Program-made: the position numbers and the translations under genes | Shown here: one piece after another, positions 1 to 8,563 of the stretch | Position numbering within the stretch: the stretch's first letter is position 1 | Layout of the letters: each line of letters begins with the position of its first letter | Assembly (NCBI GenBank): GCA_029243025.1 | Contig: JAQWSU010000045.1 | Span: 682,001-746,000, forward strand | DNA: 64,000 nucleotides | Direction of reading: 5' to 3' | DNA from: Pirellulaceae bacterium | GTDB taxonomy: Bacteria > Planctomycetota > Planctomycetia > Pirellulales > Pirellulaceae | Notes under the pieces: model-generated | Database searches by the model: none | Seen by the model: the letters and a program-made list of their open reading frames with translations, nothing else | Told to the model about the DNA's origin: nothing

Positions 1-274
1 CGCTTGTGCCCTCACCAACCCGCTTACCATTCAGGAATAGTTCGAAACGATCATCCGCAGCAATCGCCAACTGTGCCGATCGCACCCCCCCGTCAAGACG
101 AATGGTGCGGCGAAAGTGACAGGAGGCCTGCGGAACGTGACCCGCATTATGATTCGGAGACCAAATCCACTGCGGGACAGGTCCAGCAAACTGCCAAGCG
201 AGCAGGCTGGATGCAGTGGCTGCGACAATCCCAAATAGGCAACAAAACAGGACCGCGGTGTATCGTCGACTCAT
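1..274 (-). CDS. Exported protein, N-terminus only (cut by left edge)
   Basis: The reading frame opens at an ATG at 272-274 and is still open at base 1, so only the first 91 residues are visible. It begins with a basic MSRR stretch and a hydrophobic segment (about residues 7-27), which looks like a signal peptide or anchor. Then come QWIWSPNHNAGHVPQ, a FRRTIRL strand and AADDRFELFLNGKRVGEG, the pattern of the galactose-binding-like sandwich found near the N-terminus of many planctomycete exported proteins (heme-binding CxxCH proteins, rhamnosidase-like proteins). The catalytic or heme part would lie outside the window. GAGGTG sits six bases before the ATG. The gene starts 20 bp after the stop of the upstream ABC ATPase on the same strand and may be co-transcribed with it. 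Confidence 0.65.
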   Translation of the reverse strand, partial: MSRRYTAVLFCCLFGIVAATASSLLAWQFAGPVPQWIWSPNHNAGHVPQASCHFRRTIRLDGGVRSAQLAIAADDRFELFLNGKRVGEGTS

Positions 275-294
275 CCTGACACCTCGTAGCGCGA

Positions 295-1437
295 CTAGTT
301 CCAGAGAAACGGTGGGGGACGGTACCACCAAGCAAGGCTGGAATGCAACACGTTTTTCACAAATCGTACCGTCAACGCTCTCGCTAGCAGGGACAGCAGC
401 CGATCGAAGTGGCAAAACTGAGTCAATTTATCGACTGTTGAACCGGGAGGCCGATTACTCGACGGCCTCACAGGCGACTCGACGGCCCAACAGGCGACTC
501 GATGCTGAGGGCCGTAAGCGACGAGTGGAGGCATCTCCCGCTCACAGCGATCCTGTTTCACCGGACAACGACTCACGAAGGGGCAGCCCATCGGCGGATC
601 ATAAGGACTGGGCACGTCTCCCTCCAACACGGTCAATTCATGCCGAAGGTCCGGATCGACAATTGGGTTGGCGCCGAGCAGCGCCTGGGTGTAAGGATGC
701 TGGGCTCGCTCGGCCGCTTGCCGACATTCAAGTTCCTCCACAATCGTTCCCAAATACATTACGAGCATGCGATCGCAGAAGTGTTCGACAACACGAAGAT
801 CATGAGAAACGAACAGCATCGTCAAAGCAAAATCTTCCTTCAGATCAACCAGTAAGTTGAGAATCTGTGCTTGGATCGACACATCAAGAGCCGAGACAGG
901 CTCATCGGCCACGATAAATTCCGGCTTCACCGCCAAAGATCTGGCAATGCCGATGCGCTGGCGTTGTCCACCTGAAAATTCGTGGGGAAACTTAGATTTA
1001 TCATCGGCATGCAGCCCGACCTTCGCAATCAATTCATCCACGTAGGCATTAACATCGGCTGCTGGAACAATTCGATGAAACCGCACAACTTCGGTCAACG
1101 TTGCACCGACTGTCATGCGAGGATTCAACGACGAATTCGGATCCTGAAAAATGATCTGAAATCGTTGGCGAAACGGCATCATTTGGCGATGATTCAAATG
1201 ACTAATGTCTTGCCCATCAAAGATCACGTGCCCCTCCGTCGGCTCCAAGAGCCTGACCATCACACGCCCGAGCGTTGACTTACCACATCCAGACTCACCC
1301 ACAACGCCAACAATTTCGCCACTTTGTATTTGAAAACTGACACCGTTCAATGCATGCACTTTTGCGACAACACGATTGAGGAAGCCACCGTGTTTCGGAA
1401 AATGTTTGACCAGATTTTGCACTTCGACTAACGCCAT
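295..1437 (-). CDS. Oligopeptide/dipeptide ABC transporter ATP-binding protein, DppF/OppF type, with abnormal C-terminal extension
   Basis: One of two cytoplasmic ATPases of a peptide importer. It has Walker A GESGCGKST (about residues 47-55), signature SGGQRQR, Walker B VADEPVSALD, the H-loop SHDL, and the oligopeptide-transporter C-terminal region with CPFVSRCPVKQDRC and RVACW. The ATG at 1437 overlaps the upstream TGA by one base (TGATG); a TTG lies one codon earlier. The protein is 380 residues, whereas the family normally ends shortly after the RVAC motif at about 320. The last 60 residues look like translated non-coding DNA. A 20-bp tandem duplication at 458-497 explains this: removing one copy puts a TAA in frame right after residue 320. 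ABC-ATPase identity is certain; the dpp versus opp label is not. Confidence 0.93.
   Translation of the reverse strand: MALVEVQNLVKHFPKHGGFLNRVVAKVHALNGVSFQIQSGEIVGVVGESGCGKSTLGRVMVRLLEPTEGHVIFDGQDISHLNHRQMMPFRQRFQIIFQDPNSSLNPRMTVGATLTEVVRFHRIVPAADVNAYVDELIAKVGLHADDKSKFPHEFSGGQRQRIGIARSLAVKPEFIVADEPVSALDVSIQAQILNLLVDLKEDFALTMLFVSHDLRVVEHFCDRMLVMYLGTIVEELECRQAAERAQHPYTQALLGANPIVDPDLRHELTVLEGDVPSPYDPPMGCPFVSRCPVKQDRCEREMPPLVAYGPQHRVACWAVESPVRPSSNRPPGSTVDKLTQFCHFDRLLSLLARALTVRFVKNVLHSSLAWWYRPPPFLWN
458..502 (-). repeat. 20-bp tandem duplication that abolishes the oppF-like stop codon
   Basis: Two 20-bp units (458-477 and 478-497, differing at two bases) are followed by the first five bases of a third. 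They lie inside the 3' end of the ABC ATPase gene. Because 20 is not a multiple of three, the second copy is read in another frame. With one unit deleted the gene reads His-Arg-Val-Ala-Cys-Trp-Ala-Val-Glu-stop, with TAA at 455-457, which gives the normal family length. Confidence 0.85.
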
Positions 1438-2438
1438 CAAATCGCCTCATCGAGTGGAAAATGACAACGAACTGCCTGGGTGGGACGCAGGAACTCCAGC
1501 TCGGGAACCTCCGTTCGACAAAGGTCCTGACAATAGCCGCACCGATCGTGAAATCGGCAGCCCTGAGGTAACGCGTGCAAACTTGGCACGATTCCCTCAA
1601 TGGTTGGCAATCGTTTGCCGTAATATTGGGAATCCGTTTTCGGAATCGAAGTCAACAACGCACGCGTATAGGGATGCTGTGGCCGATGAAACAGATCATG
1701 GACGGACGCCGTTTCGACAACGCGTCCCGCATACATCACCACAACTCGATCACAGATTTGCGCGACCACTCCCAGATCATGGGTAATCAGTAAAATCGCG
1801 GTACCGATTCGTCTTTTCAAATCATTCATCAGTCGCAAGATTTGAGCTTGGATCGTCACATCCAAAGCGGTCGTGGGCTCATCCGCGATCAGCACGCCCG
1901 GCTCACAACAGAGCGCCATGGCGATCATCACACGTTGCCGCATACCGCCCGACAATTGATGAGGATACTCCTTGAGCCGTTTCTCAGGGTTTGGCATTTC
2001 GACCAATTGGAGCATTTCCAGACAGCGCGCCTGCCGCTGCGATCGGTTGAAGTCCGTGTGATAACGCAACACTTCATCCATCTGCCAACCGATCGTAAAT
2101 ACGGGGTTCAGCGCCGTCATCGGTTCTTGAAAAATCATCGCAATCTGATTTCCACGAACACGACGCATTTGGCCTGCGGATAGCTTGAGTAAATTCTCGC
2201 CCTCAAATTCAACTTGGCTATCTTCGTCAAACGAAGTGACGTGTTCTGGCAACAAGCGCATGATCGACTTGCTGGTCACCGTCTTACCACAACCACTCTC
2301 GCCCACGATCCCCAACGTCTCACCGGGGAATAAGTCGAAACTAACCTGATCAATCGCCTGCACGGTTCCGCGATCCGTTTTAAATCGGGTCGTCAGATTA
2401 CGAAGTCGTAAAATGGCTTGAGCTTCATTCATCCGCAT
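1437..2438 (-). CDS. Oligopeptide/dipeptide ABC transporter ATP-binding protein, DppD/OppD type
   Basis: Partner ATPase of the peptide importer. It has Walker [10 protein letters not shown] (about residue 48), the Q-loop region [11 protein letters not shown], signature SGGMRQRV, Walker [11 protein letters not shown], and the family C-terminal cysteine-rich stretch with RFHDRCGYC, typical of OppD/DppD. Its 333 residues match the family. The ATG at 2438 shares its A with the TGA of the upstream permease (TGATG); a GTG lies one codon upstream. The same one-base coupling occurs at the next gene, so the four membrane and ATPase genes are probably translated as a coupled unit. Substrate cannot be deduced. 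Confidence 0.93.
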   Translation of the reverse strand: MRMNEAQAILRLRNLTTRFKTDRGTVQAIDQVSFDLFPGETLGIVGESGCGKTVTSKSIMRLLPEHVTSFDEDSQVEFEGENLLKLSAGQMRRVRGNQIAMIFQEPMTALNPVFTIGWQMDEVLRYHTDFNRSQRQARCLEMLQLVEMPNPEKRLKEYPHQLSGGMRQRVMIAMALCCEPGVLIADEPTTALDVTIQAQILRLMNDLKRRIGTAILLITHDLGVVAQICDRVVVMYAGRVVETASVHDLFHRPQHPYTRALLTSIPKTDSQYYGKRLPTIEGIVPSLHALPQGCRFHDRCGYCQDLCRTEVPELEFLRPTQAVRCHFPLDEAI

Positions 2439-3616
2439 CACACGTGTTTTGGATCAAACGCATCTTGAAGTGCGTCAGAGAGTACATTAAACGCCAGAAC
2501 CAGCCCAAACATCAGAATGGTTGCCGATCCGATCTGCCAAAAAAAACCATTAATTACTTCAGGACGTGATTGTTCGATCATGATGCCCCAACTCGTGCCA
2601 TTCTTGATGCCAAGTCCCAAGTAGGTCAAAATCACCTCGCCTTTAATCGCAGCGATGAACAACAAAGAAAAATTGATCAACATCAAGTGAGAGGCGTTGG
2701 GAAGAATGTGTCGCACCATAATGTAAGGACGGCTATAGCCGAGAACCGTTGCCGCCTGCACATATTCCAACTCACGCAGTTTCAAGGTCTCACCTCGAAT
2801 CACGCGACAAGGACCGATCCAATAGGTGGCACTAAAGGCAATGTACATCGGCACCAAAGTACCTTCGAACACCGACCCAGTGAACATGTAGGCCAGCAAC
2901 ACCAAGAGGACAAGACTAGGAATGGAAGAAAAGGTCGTGAATATCCAGGTGACGAGATGATCAACCCAACCCCCGTAGAATCCTGCTGCCGCACCCAACA
3001 GAGCACCGATCAAAACCGAGAAGAATGCCACCACCAAACCGATTTTGATGGCAACTTCGATCGAGTAGAGCGAACGCAGTGAAATCGAACGTCCTTGCGC
3101 GTCGGTACCTAGTAACAAATCAAAGCGGTGTTTCCACAACCGCGTTCCGACCAACGGGACAAACAGCGAGTCCGTCTCGCGCTGGAGTTGATCAATCTCA
3201 CTGCTGGCGGAGGGACTCGCGTTTAAATCGTCACGCTCCATTAACCGATCGTAAGTGTTCCAAGCTTGATCGAGGAGTGCTTTCATTTCGTCAGGGGGAA
3301 GATCCTTAAGGTGCATCGCACCGAGCTTAATTTCAGCCAGAGCTTGAGCCGGATCCTGTCGTCCCAGGGCACGATCAACTCGATTCAGCAAGTATTCGCA
3401 ATCCTCGACTTGCTTCTCGGGTTCCTGCTCTTGAAAAAAACCGGAAACATTCTTGGGGCCGACACGTGCAAACGTGTCATTCAAATCGATCACACCGAAC
3501 AGCGAAGTACCAACGGCAATCGCCAGATAGATGGCAACGATAAACAACGCAACCACGGCCATTCGATTTGAGAAAAACTTCCGAGTCGATCTCAGCTTCC
3601 ACCAACGTTTCATCAT
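2438..3616 (-). CDS. Peptide ABC transporter permease, DppC/OppC type, with large loop insertion
   Basis: Inner-membrane permease (BPD_transp_1 fold) pairing with the next upstream gene. After TM1 (about residues 17-40) the family motif GTDAQGRS appears only at about 170-176. In ordinary OppC/DppC it follows within roughly 40-60 residues of TM1. Residues about 41-160 are an inserted, charged and probably helical segment predicted to face the periplasm. From about 190 the usual membrane segments follow, then the EAA-loop-like region (RGETLKLRELEYVQAATVLG), which contacts the ATPases. Length 392 versus about 300 for the family. Two consecutive ATGs (3616 and 3613) are possible starts; the second overlaps the stop of the upstream permease. 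Confidence 0.9.
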   Translation of the reverse strand: MMKRWWKLRSTRKFFSNRMAVVALFIVAIYLAIAVGTSLFGVIDLNDTFARVGPKNVSGFFQEQEPEKQVEDCEYLLNRVDRALGRQDPAQALAEIKLGAMHLKDLPPDEMKALLDQAWNTYDRLMERDDLNASPSASSEIDQLQRETDSLFVPLVGTRLWKHRFDLLLGTDAQGRSISLRSLYSIEVAIKIGLVVAFFSVLIGALLGAAAGFYGGWVDHLVTWIFTTFSSIPSLVLLVLLAYMFTGSVFEGTLVPMYIAFSATYWIGPCRVIRGETLKLRELEYVQAATVLGYSRPYIMVRHILPNASHLMLINFSLLFIAAIKGEVILTYLGLGIKNGTSWGIMIEQSRPEVINGFFWQIGSATILMFGLVLAFNVLSDALQDAFDPKHV

Positions 3617-4557
3617 GAGAGACGGACCCTCGGATCAAACACGGCATACAGCACATCGGTGAGAATAATCGACAGAATGTAAACCGCCGCAAAAATCGCC
3701 GTGAAGGCTTGGACGACAGGAAAGTCCTTGACACGAACCGCCGCAATGAGTGTTCGTCCCATTCCCGGAATGCCGAAAAAACTCTCCAATAAAATGGATC
3801 CCATAATCAGAAACGGCAAGGAGATTGCTACGCGAGTTACGATTGGAATCATGGCGTTTTTCAGCATGTGGACAAACATAACTTTCGGCTTGGAAGCACC
3901 CTTCGCCAGGGCCGTTGTGATGTAGTCGCGCTGTGATTCCTCGACCATCACCGCCCGATAATATCGCGTATCGTACCCCATACCGACGATCACACTGATC
4001 ATCACCGGCAGCAGACAATAGTGCACCCAATTGGAAAGGCCAGGCTCGTAACCCTCGATCGCAAACAACTCCCAACCAAGACTTCGATTCAGCACGTAGG
4101 CACCGAAGTATTGACCGAGAATAATGTAGACGAGAAAACTAACACTCATCCCAAGCACCGCACCGATCACCAAAGTGCGATCAACGATCCGACCTCGAAA
4201 GTAAGCGGAAACAATCCCAACGCAAATCGAAATCAATGTCGTCAGCACTAAAGCAGGTACTGTGATCGAGAGACTTGGCCCTACCGAAGAACGCAAGATT
4301 TCACCAACCGTTCGCCCGTGCTGATCCCAACTCTCGGTCCGCAGGTCAAAAGTCGTCAGAAACCGAGCGTACTGAACCAGAAAGGGCTGATCCAAACCCA
4401 CTTTTTCTCGGTAGCGGATAATGTCGTCGGGATTTGCATTCTTACCGAGAAAGCTGTAGACCGGGTCATGGACTCGCAAGGCAGCCATAACGAGTAACAC
4501 AATCGTCAAATAGACGGGCACGTTATAAACGAGCTTACGAAAGATATAGGCCCACAT
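3613..4557 (-). CDS. Peptide ABC transporter permease, DppB/OppB type
   Basis: Inner-membrane permease of the importer, 314 residues, the usual family length. The N-terminus (MWAYIFRKLVYNVPVYLTIV) is the classical DppB start with TM1. A periplasmic loop follows with the family's YREKVGLDQPFLVQYARFL stretch, then five further membrane segments. The EAA-type loop is at about residues 208-230 (SQRDYITTALAKGAS). The C-terminal sequence LTDVLYAVFDPRVRLS is typical of the family. It starts 43 bp after the stop of the binding-protein gene and its TGA overlaps the next ATG. No strong Shine-Dalgarno sequence is visible before the ATG at 4557. Confidence 0.93.
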   Translation of the reverse strand: MWAYIFRKLVYNVPVYLTIVLLVMAALRVHDPVYSFLGKNANPDDIIRYREKVGLDQPFLVQYARFLTTFDLRTESWDQHGRTVGEILRSSVGPSLSITVPALVLTTLISICVGIVSAYFRGRIVDRTLVIGAVLGMSVSFLVYIILGQYFGAYVLNRSLGWELFAIEGYEPGLSNWVHYCLLPVMISVIVGMGYDTRYYRAVMVEESQRDYITTALAKGASKPKVMFVHMLKNAMIPIVTRVAISLPFLIMGSILLESFFGIPGMGRTLIAAVRVKDFPVVQAFTAIFAAVYILSIILTDVLYAVFDPRVRLS

Positions 4558-4600
4558 ATGGCAACTGCCTAACCAAATTCAGTGTATTACTCAACCACAA

Positions 4601-6451
4601 TCAACGTTGCTCGGACGGATCCAGATCGAGGTATTTGTACCACGTCCAAAAATCTTCCGTTGGCTTGCAATTCTTCAGCCAGGGTTGCACAAGATAGTAA
4701 CGAGTTCGAGCCATCGATCCGATGAACGGCGAATCAACGATTACCATGTCTCGCATCTTTTCGTAAATGGCAGTTCGTTCTGGTGAAGGCGGCATCACTC
4801 GAATTTGTTCATACAGCTTGTCGAATTCCGGATTCTTGTAGTTGAAATGATTGGCACCCGGCGCCTCGTTCGGTCCGTAAAACAGGGCAAGGTTATTTTC
4901 GGCATCTGGATAATCTGAATGCCAAGCAAAGGCAAAAAACCCTGCCTTGCGATTATTGACTGCTTCGATAAACGAAGAAAACACATCGAGACGGGGGTTC
5001 ACTTGGATCCCAATCTTCTTGAGTTGCCGCGTGGTCATCTCCGCAGCCTGGCTACCCGGACCTTCTAAAGAAGAATAGAAATCGATCGTGGGCAAACCCT
5101 CACCATTAGGATAGCCGGCCTTCGCCAGCAATTCTCGAGCCCGCTGGAGGTCGGGACCACGAAAACTGACCGGCCCCTTGCCATCGGGAGGATAGCCAGC
5201 AAGACCTGGTGGGATCATCCCGTCATAGATGATGCACAAATTATTGTAGAACGCATCGTTCCGTTCCTCCCAATCAATCGCCAGTGCGATCGCTTGCCGT
5301 AGATATCGATTTTTCTCACTGTCGCCACCAAACAACGGATCGTCCATATTAAATCCGTAAAAGATGAAGTCCAACAAAGGCACGGCGTGTGAGACCATCT
5401 TCTCTTTTTTGAATTCCGGCTTCAGTTTCTTAGTTCGCTTGTTGAACACTTCACCAAAGTTGTCTTTCGGCACACGCGCAATATCCAACTTGCCACTGCG
5501 CAATTGGAGCCACATTGGCTGATCGTCAACAAAGAATCCAAAATCAATACCGTCGACGAAGGGAACTTTCTTGCCAGCCATTGCCTGCAGTTCTAGCTTT
5601 GCATCTTCGGGCATGAAGTCACTCGGATAGAACTCCTCCCGGAAATTCGGATTTAACCTCAGCTTCATGCTCTTGTTAGGCGTCCAATCGGATTCTTTCA
5701 TCATGAACGGACCAGTGCCAACCGGATGCCGGCCAAACTTCGATTGATATTTCTCCACCGCTTCGCGGGGAACAATGGAGGTTTGAAACATCGCCAACGT
5801 CCAAACAAAACGCTGCACAGGCTCCGTCAACTTGACCTCAAATTCGTGATCATTGATCAACACAAAACCTTCGACAGGCGCGTCGTAGTCGAATGCTTCC
5901 TTCGCATTCTGTTCACGTCGAAAGTCATCCAATCCAACAATCGTGTTCTCAACCAGCCACCAGTTCTTCAGCGAAAGATCCTGATCGGCCAAACGTTTCC
6001 ACGAATAAAACACATCTTTTGCCACCAAAGGTCGTCCCTTTCCATCGGGGAAACAGGGATCGTCTTGAAATCGAATATCCTTCCGCAGCTTAAAGCGATA
6101 AGTTTTCCCATCATCACTCACCGTTGGCATCTCGGATAACAGCAGCGGTTCGAGTTCGAGTGGCCGAACCAGATACTTATACTGCAAGAGGGGTTCATAG
6201 ACCTGCGAAATGCACATATTGTCATACTGAGTCGAGCCGAGTGCAGGATCCATCGACTTGGGACCATCGCTCGGGATCGGTAGCCGCAGGATTTTTTTCG
6301 CCGGTTCCGTTGAGCCATCGCCTGGGCTGGAGGAATCGGTCGACCGAGGGCCACAACCAACCAACATCAAGCAAAGCAAAACCCAAATACTCAATTCCTT
6401 CAGTCGCCACCCAGAGCAACTTGCTGCAATTAAATTCAGACTTTTCGACAT
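4601..6451 (-). CDS. Peptide ABC transporter substrate-binding lipoprotein (SBP_bac_5 family)
   Basis: Extracytoplasmic receptor that delivers oligopeptides or similar solutes to the permeases encoded downstream. The signal peptide ends in a lipobox (LMLVGC, Cys about residue 33), so the protein is probably lipid-anchored. The family 5 architecture is clear: YEPLLQYKYL near the start of the mature protein, LRKDIRFQDDPCF, HPVGTGPFMM, LRQAIALAIDWEER, and ARELLAKAGYPNGEGLPTIDFY. Three in-frame starts exist: a TTG at 6496 and ATGs at 6457 and 6451. The last is preferred because AGGA lies six bases before it. It is the first gene of the minus-strand transport operon, with 13-bp direct repeats just upstream (6487-6519). 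Confidence 0.93.
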   Translation of the reverse strand: MSKSLNLIAASCSGWRLKELSIWVLLCLMLVGCGPRSTDSSSPGDGSTEPAKKILRLPIPSDGPKSMDPALGSTQYDNMCISQVYEPLLQYKYLVRPLELEPLLLSEMPTVSDDGKTYRFKLRKDIRFQDDPCFPDGKGRPLVAKDVFYSWKRLADQDLSLKNWWLVENTIVGLDDFRREQNAKEAFDYDAPVEGFVLINDHEFEVKLTEPVQRFVWTLAMFQTSIVPREAVEKYQSKFGRHPVGTGPFMMKESDWTPNKSMKLRLNPNFREEFYPSDFMPEDAKLELQAMAGKKVPFVDGIDFGFFVDDQPMWLQLRSGKLDIARVPKDNFGEVFNKRTKKLKPEFKKEKMVSHAVPLLDFIFYGFNMDDPLFGGDSEKNRYLRQAIALAIDWEERNDAFYNNLCIIYDGMIPPGLAGYPPDGKGPVSFRGPDLQRARELLAKAGYPNGEGLPTIDFYSSLEGPGSQAAEMTTRQLKKIGIQVNPRLDVFSSFIEAVNNRKAGFFAFAWHSDYPDAENNLALFYGPNEAPGANHFNYKNPEFDKLYEQIRVMPPSPERTAIYEKMRDMVIVDSPFIGSMARTRYYLVQPWLKNCKPTEDFWTWYKYLDLDPSEQR

Positions 6452-6486
6452 CGTCATTCCTATTTCGAATTTCGATCGCACGGCAA

Positions 6487-6519
6487 TCTCGAGCAACCAA
6501 AACTATTCTCGAGCAACCA
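6487..6519. promoter_or_regulatory. Two 13-bp direct repeats 20 bp apart upstream of the peptide-transport operon
   Basis: TCTCGAGCAACCA occurs at 6487-6499 and again, identically, at 6507-6519. The 20-bp centre spacing is about two helical turns, as expected for a regulator bound twice on one face of DNA. The repeats lie roughly 35-70 bp upstream of the binding-protein start. An operator role is inferred; the sequence could instead be a chance duplication. Confidence 0.45.
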
Positions 6520-6606
6520 TGATAGGGTTGTTTACACAGCACCTTGCAGGTGCAACTGGAAAACACGCTCTCTGCATGCTACCAGGAACACCAAACGGTC
6601 TCCAGA

Positions 6607-7017
6607 TCACGCTTTATCACTCATTCGGAAGCGACGCGTCCCGACCCGAGCGAAAGCCCCGTAGCCGATAAGCAGCAAGCTGCCGATGATACAGGTCGCT
6701 GCTAACTGATCATAATCATCGATCGTCGCCACCGGACCAAGACAGACTCCTGTGAGCAAACCGCTCAGCCCTCCCCATCCTACACCACGCCAACGACGGT
6801 AATGATACAAACCGATCACACAACCAAGCAGCGCACCGAGAAAGCCAAAACCAACTGGCCAGGCAAGCAGCGCGGGTAAGGAAGCCGCATCGCCCGACAA
6901 CAAGCTTGCAAAACTTGGAAGGGCCGCAAATGCGGGTGCGATGAGCGAGATCGCCACACCGGCGACAGTCACGAGGAAAAACAAGACTGACAAGGGAAAA
7001 CGACGAGGCGAGTTCAT
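6607..7017 (-). CDS. Small membrane protein of unknown function
   Basis: 136 residues with about four hydrophobic segments (residues 8-30, 38-56, 58-74 and 85-118). The first follows the basic RRFPLSVLFFLVTVAGVA motif, common at the N-termini of small planctomycete membrane proteins. AAAGG lies six bases before the ATG at 7017. It is the last gene downstream of the pilus-like cluster on the same strand (23 bp after the DUF1559 gene) and probably shares its transcript. No catalytic motif is visible, so no function is proposed. Confidence 0.7.
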   Translation of the reverse strand: MNSPRRFPLSVLFFLVTVAGVAISLIAPAFAALPSFASLLSGDAASLPALLAWPVGFGFLGALLGCVIGLYHYRRWRGVGWGGLSGLLTGVCLGPVATIDDYDQLAATCIIGSLLLIGYGAFARVGTRRFRMSDKA

Positions 7018-7040
7018 GGGAAACCTTTATTAGTCCTGAT

Positions 7041-8162
7041 TTATTCAAGATGCTGTGCGTCGATCAACTGACCATCATCTCGGCAGCCTAAATCCCGGTA
7101 AACCTGCGCATCAATACTGTCGGCCAGAAACAGGACACGACCATCGGCAAAGGCGAACATTGCGCCACCATGGTGGCGGCTGCCAAAACCGCCGACATAC
7201 AACCCGCTCTTTTTGGCAGCAGCCCATGGATCGTTGGGATCAATCTCTTCTCGCGTTTCGGTTTCGGTCACGACCTGAGTCCCATCATCGTCCGTAACTT
7301 CCGCCTCGAGATAGTCGCCCGGCACATCTGCGGTGGTATTTTCTGCGGGTACCTTTTCAGTCGTGTTGGCTTCGATCTTTTTCGTAATCGCTTGGGCGTC
7401 GTCCACGCCAGATGCAGCGGCTTCATCACTGGGCTCATCTCCCGACTCCTCAACGGATTTCTGAACAGTCGACTCCGTCGCCACAGCGAGAGGCTGAGTC
7501 TGATTGGGTAGCGTTCCCGTATTTCGCAAGGTGGCACGAGTTCCCGACATCCAACCCATGACATCCAATTCGGGCGTCAGCTTTTCACCGATAAGAAGAG
7601 TGTATTGACCACCGTCCGTGATCTGATCGCGAGTGATACGACTGTTCAGAAATAGCACCCCCCGATTATTGCTGTTAATCGGTGCCTCAACTTGATGATG
7701 CACACCGGCATAATCACTCGTCCCGATTGGACCGAACCCAGACGGTGAAGAAGGGCAGAGCAGCAGACTCAGCTGTGTCTCACGAGCAGGCAGATTCTGC
7801 TTAGCGTAGACACTCACGTTTTTGTCGATCGCGTTGTACAGATTATTCTCTTCCAGATGCGGCAGAAGCTGAATGATCCAACCTTGATGAAACCCTTTTT
7901 CTTCGCTGATGATTGGCCCCGGTGCGGGATCGGTCACACCGGCTGGGAAGTGCCCTGCTGCCATGTAATAACTTTGAGCAGCCAGGCTGATTTGTGTGAG
8001 CTTATTCATGCATAACGTGCGCCGAGCCGATTCACGCGATGCATTAATCGCTGGCAATAGCATCATCACTAGCATGGCGATAATGACAATAACCACCAAC
8101 AGTTCTACCAAGGTAAAGCCAACGCGCGTTGACTTCAAAGTCGTTGTCTGTCTTACTCTCAT
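7041..8162 (-). CDS. DUF1559 (SBP_bac_10-type) pseudopilin-like protein, H-X9-DG
   Basis: Planctomycete pseudopilin-like family. A type III prepilin signal is present: basic N-terminus, cleavage at G15/F16, E20 at +5, then a hydrophobic helix (FTLVELLVVIVIIAMLVMMLL). The DUF1559 core follows with NNLYNAIDKN, LLLCPSSP and YAGVHHQ, and the diagnostic C-terminal H-X9-DG (H330, D340, G341). Unusual is an acidic low-complexity insertion at about residues 220-318, rich in E, D, T and S, just before the H-X9-DG tail. Start ATG 8162 overlaps the upstream stop by four bases (ATGA) and has GGTGAAG before it. The product is probably the main subunit assembled by the upstream genes (inference). Confidence 0.93.
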   Translation of the reverse strand: MRVRQTTTLKSTRVGFTLVELLVVIVIIAMLVMMLLPAINASRESARRTLCMNKLTQISLAAQSYYMAAGHFPAGVTDPAPGPIISEEKGFHQGWIIQLLPHLEENNLYNAIDKNVSVYAKQNLPARETQLSLLLCPSSPSGFGPIGTSDYAGVHHQVEAPINSNNRGVLFLNSRITRDQITDGGQYTLLIGEKLTPELDVMGWMSGTRATLRNTGTLPNQTQPLAVATESTVQKSVEESGDEPSDEAAASGVDDAQAITKKIEANTTEKVPAENTTADVPGDYLEAEVTDDDGTQVVTETETREEIDPNDPWAAAKKSGLYVGGFGSRHHGGAMFAFADGRVLFLADSIDAQVYRDLGCRDDGQLIDAQHLE

Positions 8163-8563
8163 GGCTTCACCTCATTACCAATGCGTATTTCTCGTTCCAC
8201 CCGAACGCCTCGCAAAGACGGGTCTGGATAGCGGGCAATCACTTTCAACGTCTTTGATTCGGGAATCCATTCCATGTCGGCTCGTCCCGATACTTCATCG
8301 CCCCATTCGTCGGAATCGGGCCGCCAAGTTCCACCGTTGTAGTCGCTTTCGACTGACAAGCGCGCGGCGGCCAAATCGGCTGCCGAGCGAGCGATCCATT
8401 GGGACTGTATTTGGTGTTGTCGTAACACGGTCTGTTTTTGCACGAGCAGCACTCGTTGCAACATGGCAACGGCCAGCATGACGCTGACCACCATACAGAT
8501 CAAGGCAAGCGCCATGATCACTCCCTTCGGGCGCCGTGATCGATACGACCGTATCGGACTCAT
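8159..8563 (-). CDS. Minor pseudopilin-like/PilX-GspK-like protein
   Basis: 134 residues. A basic N-terminus (SYRSRRPKGVIMALALICM) leads into one hydrophobic helix (about 14-35), then a soluble region with QIQSQWIARSAADLAAARL, resembling the PilX/GspK N-terminal helix in which membrane entry is followed by an Ala-rich amphipathic stretch. The helix lacks a Glu at +5, as is common in GspK-like subunits. GGAGGAGGT stands before the ATG at 8563, which overlaps the TGA of the upstream gene; this decides the start although the frame is open for another 49 codons. Role inferred from position between pseudopilin genes. Confidence 0.75.
   Translation of the reverse strand: MSPIRSYRSRRPKGVIMALALICMVVSVMLAVAMLQRVLLVQKQTVLRQHQIQSQWIARSAADLAAARLSVESDYNGGTWRPDSDEWGDEVSGRADMEWIPESKTLKVIARYPDPSLRGVRVEREIRIGNEVKP

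Noticed and set aside
216-860. Plus-strand 214-codon open frame
   Set aside because: Antisense to the ABC ATPase, whose motifs are unambiguous; no ribosome-binding site.
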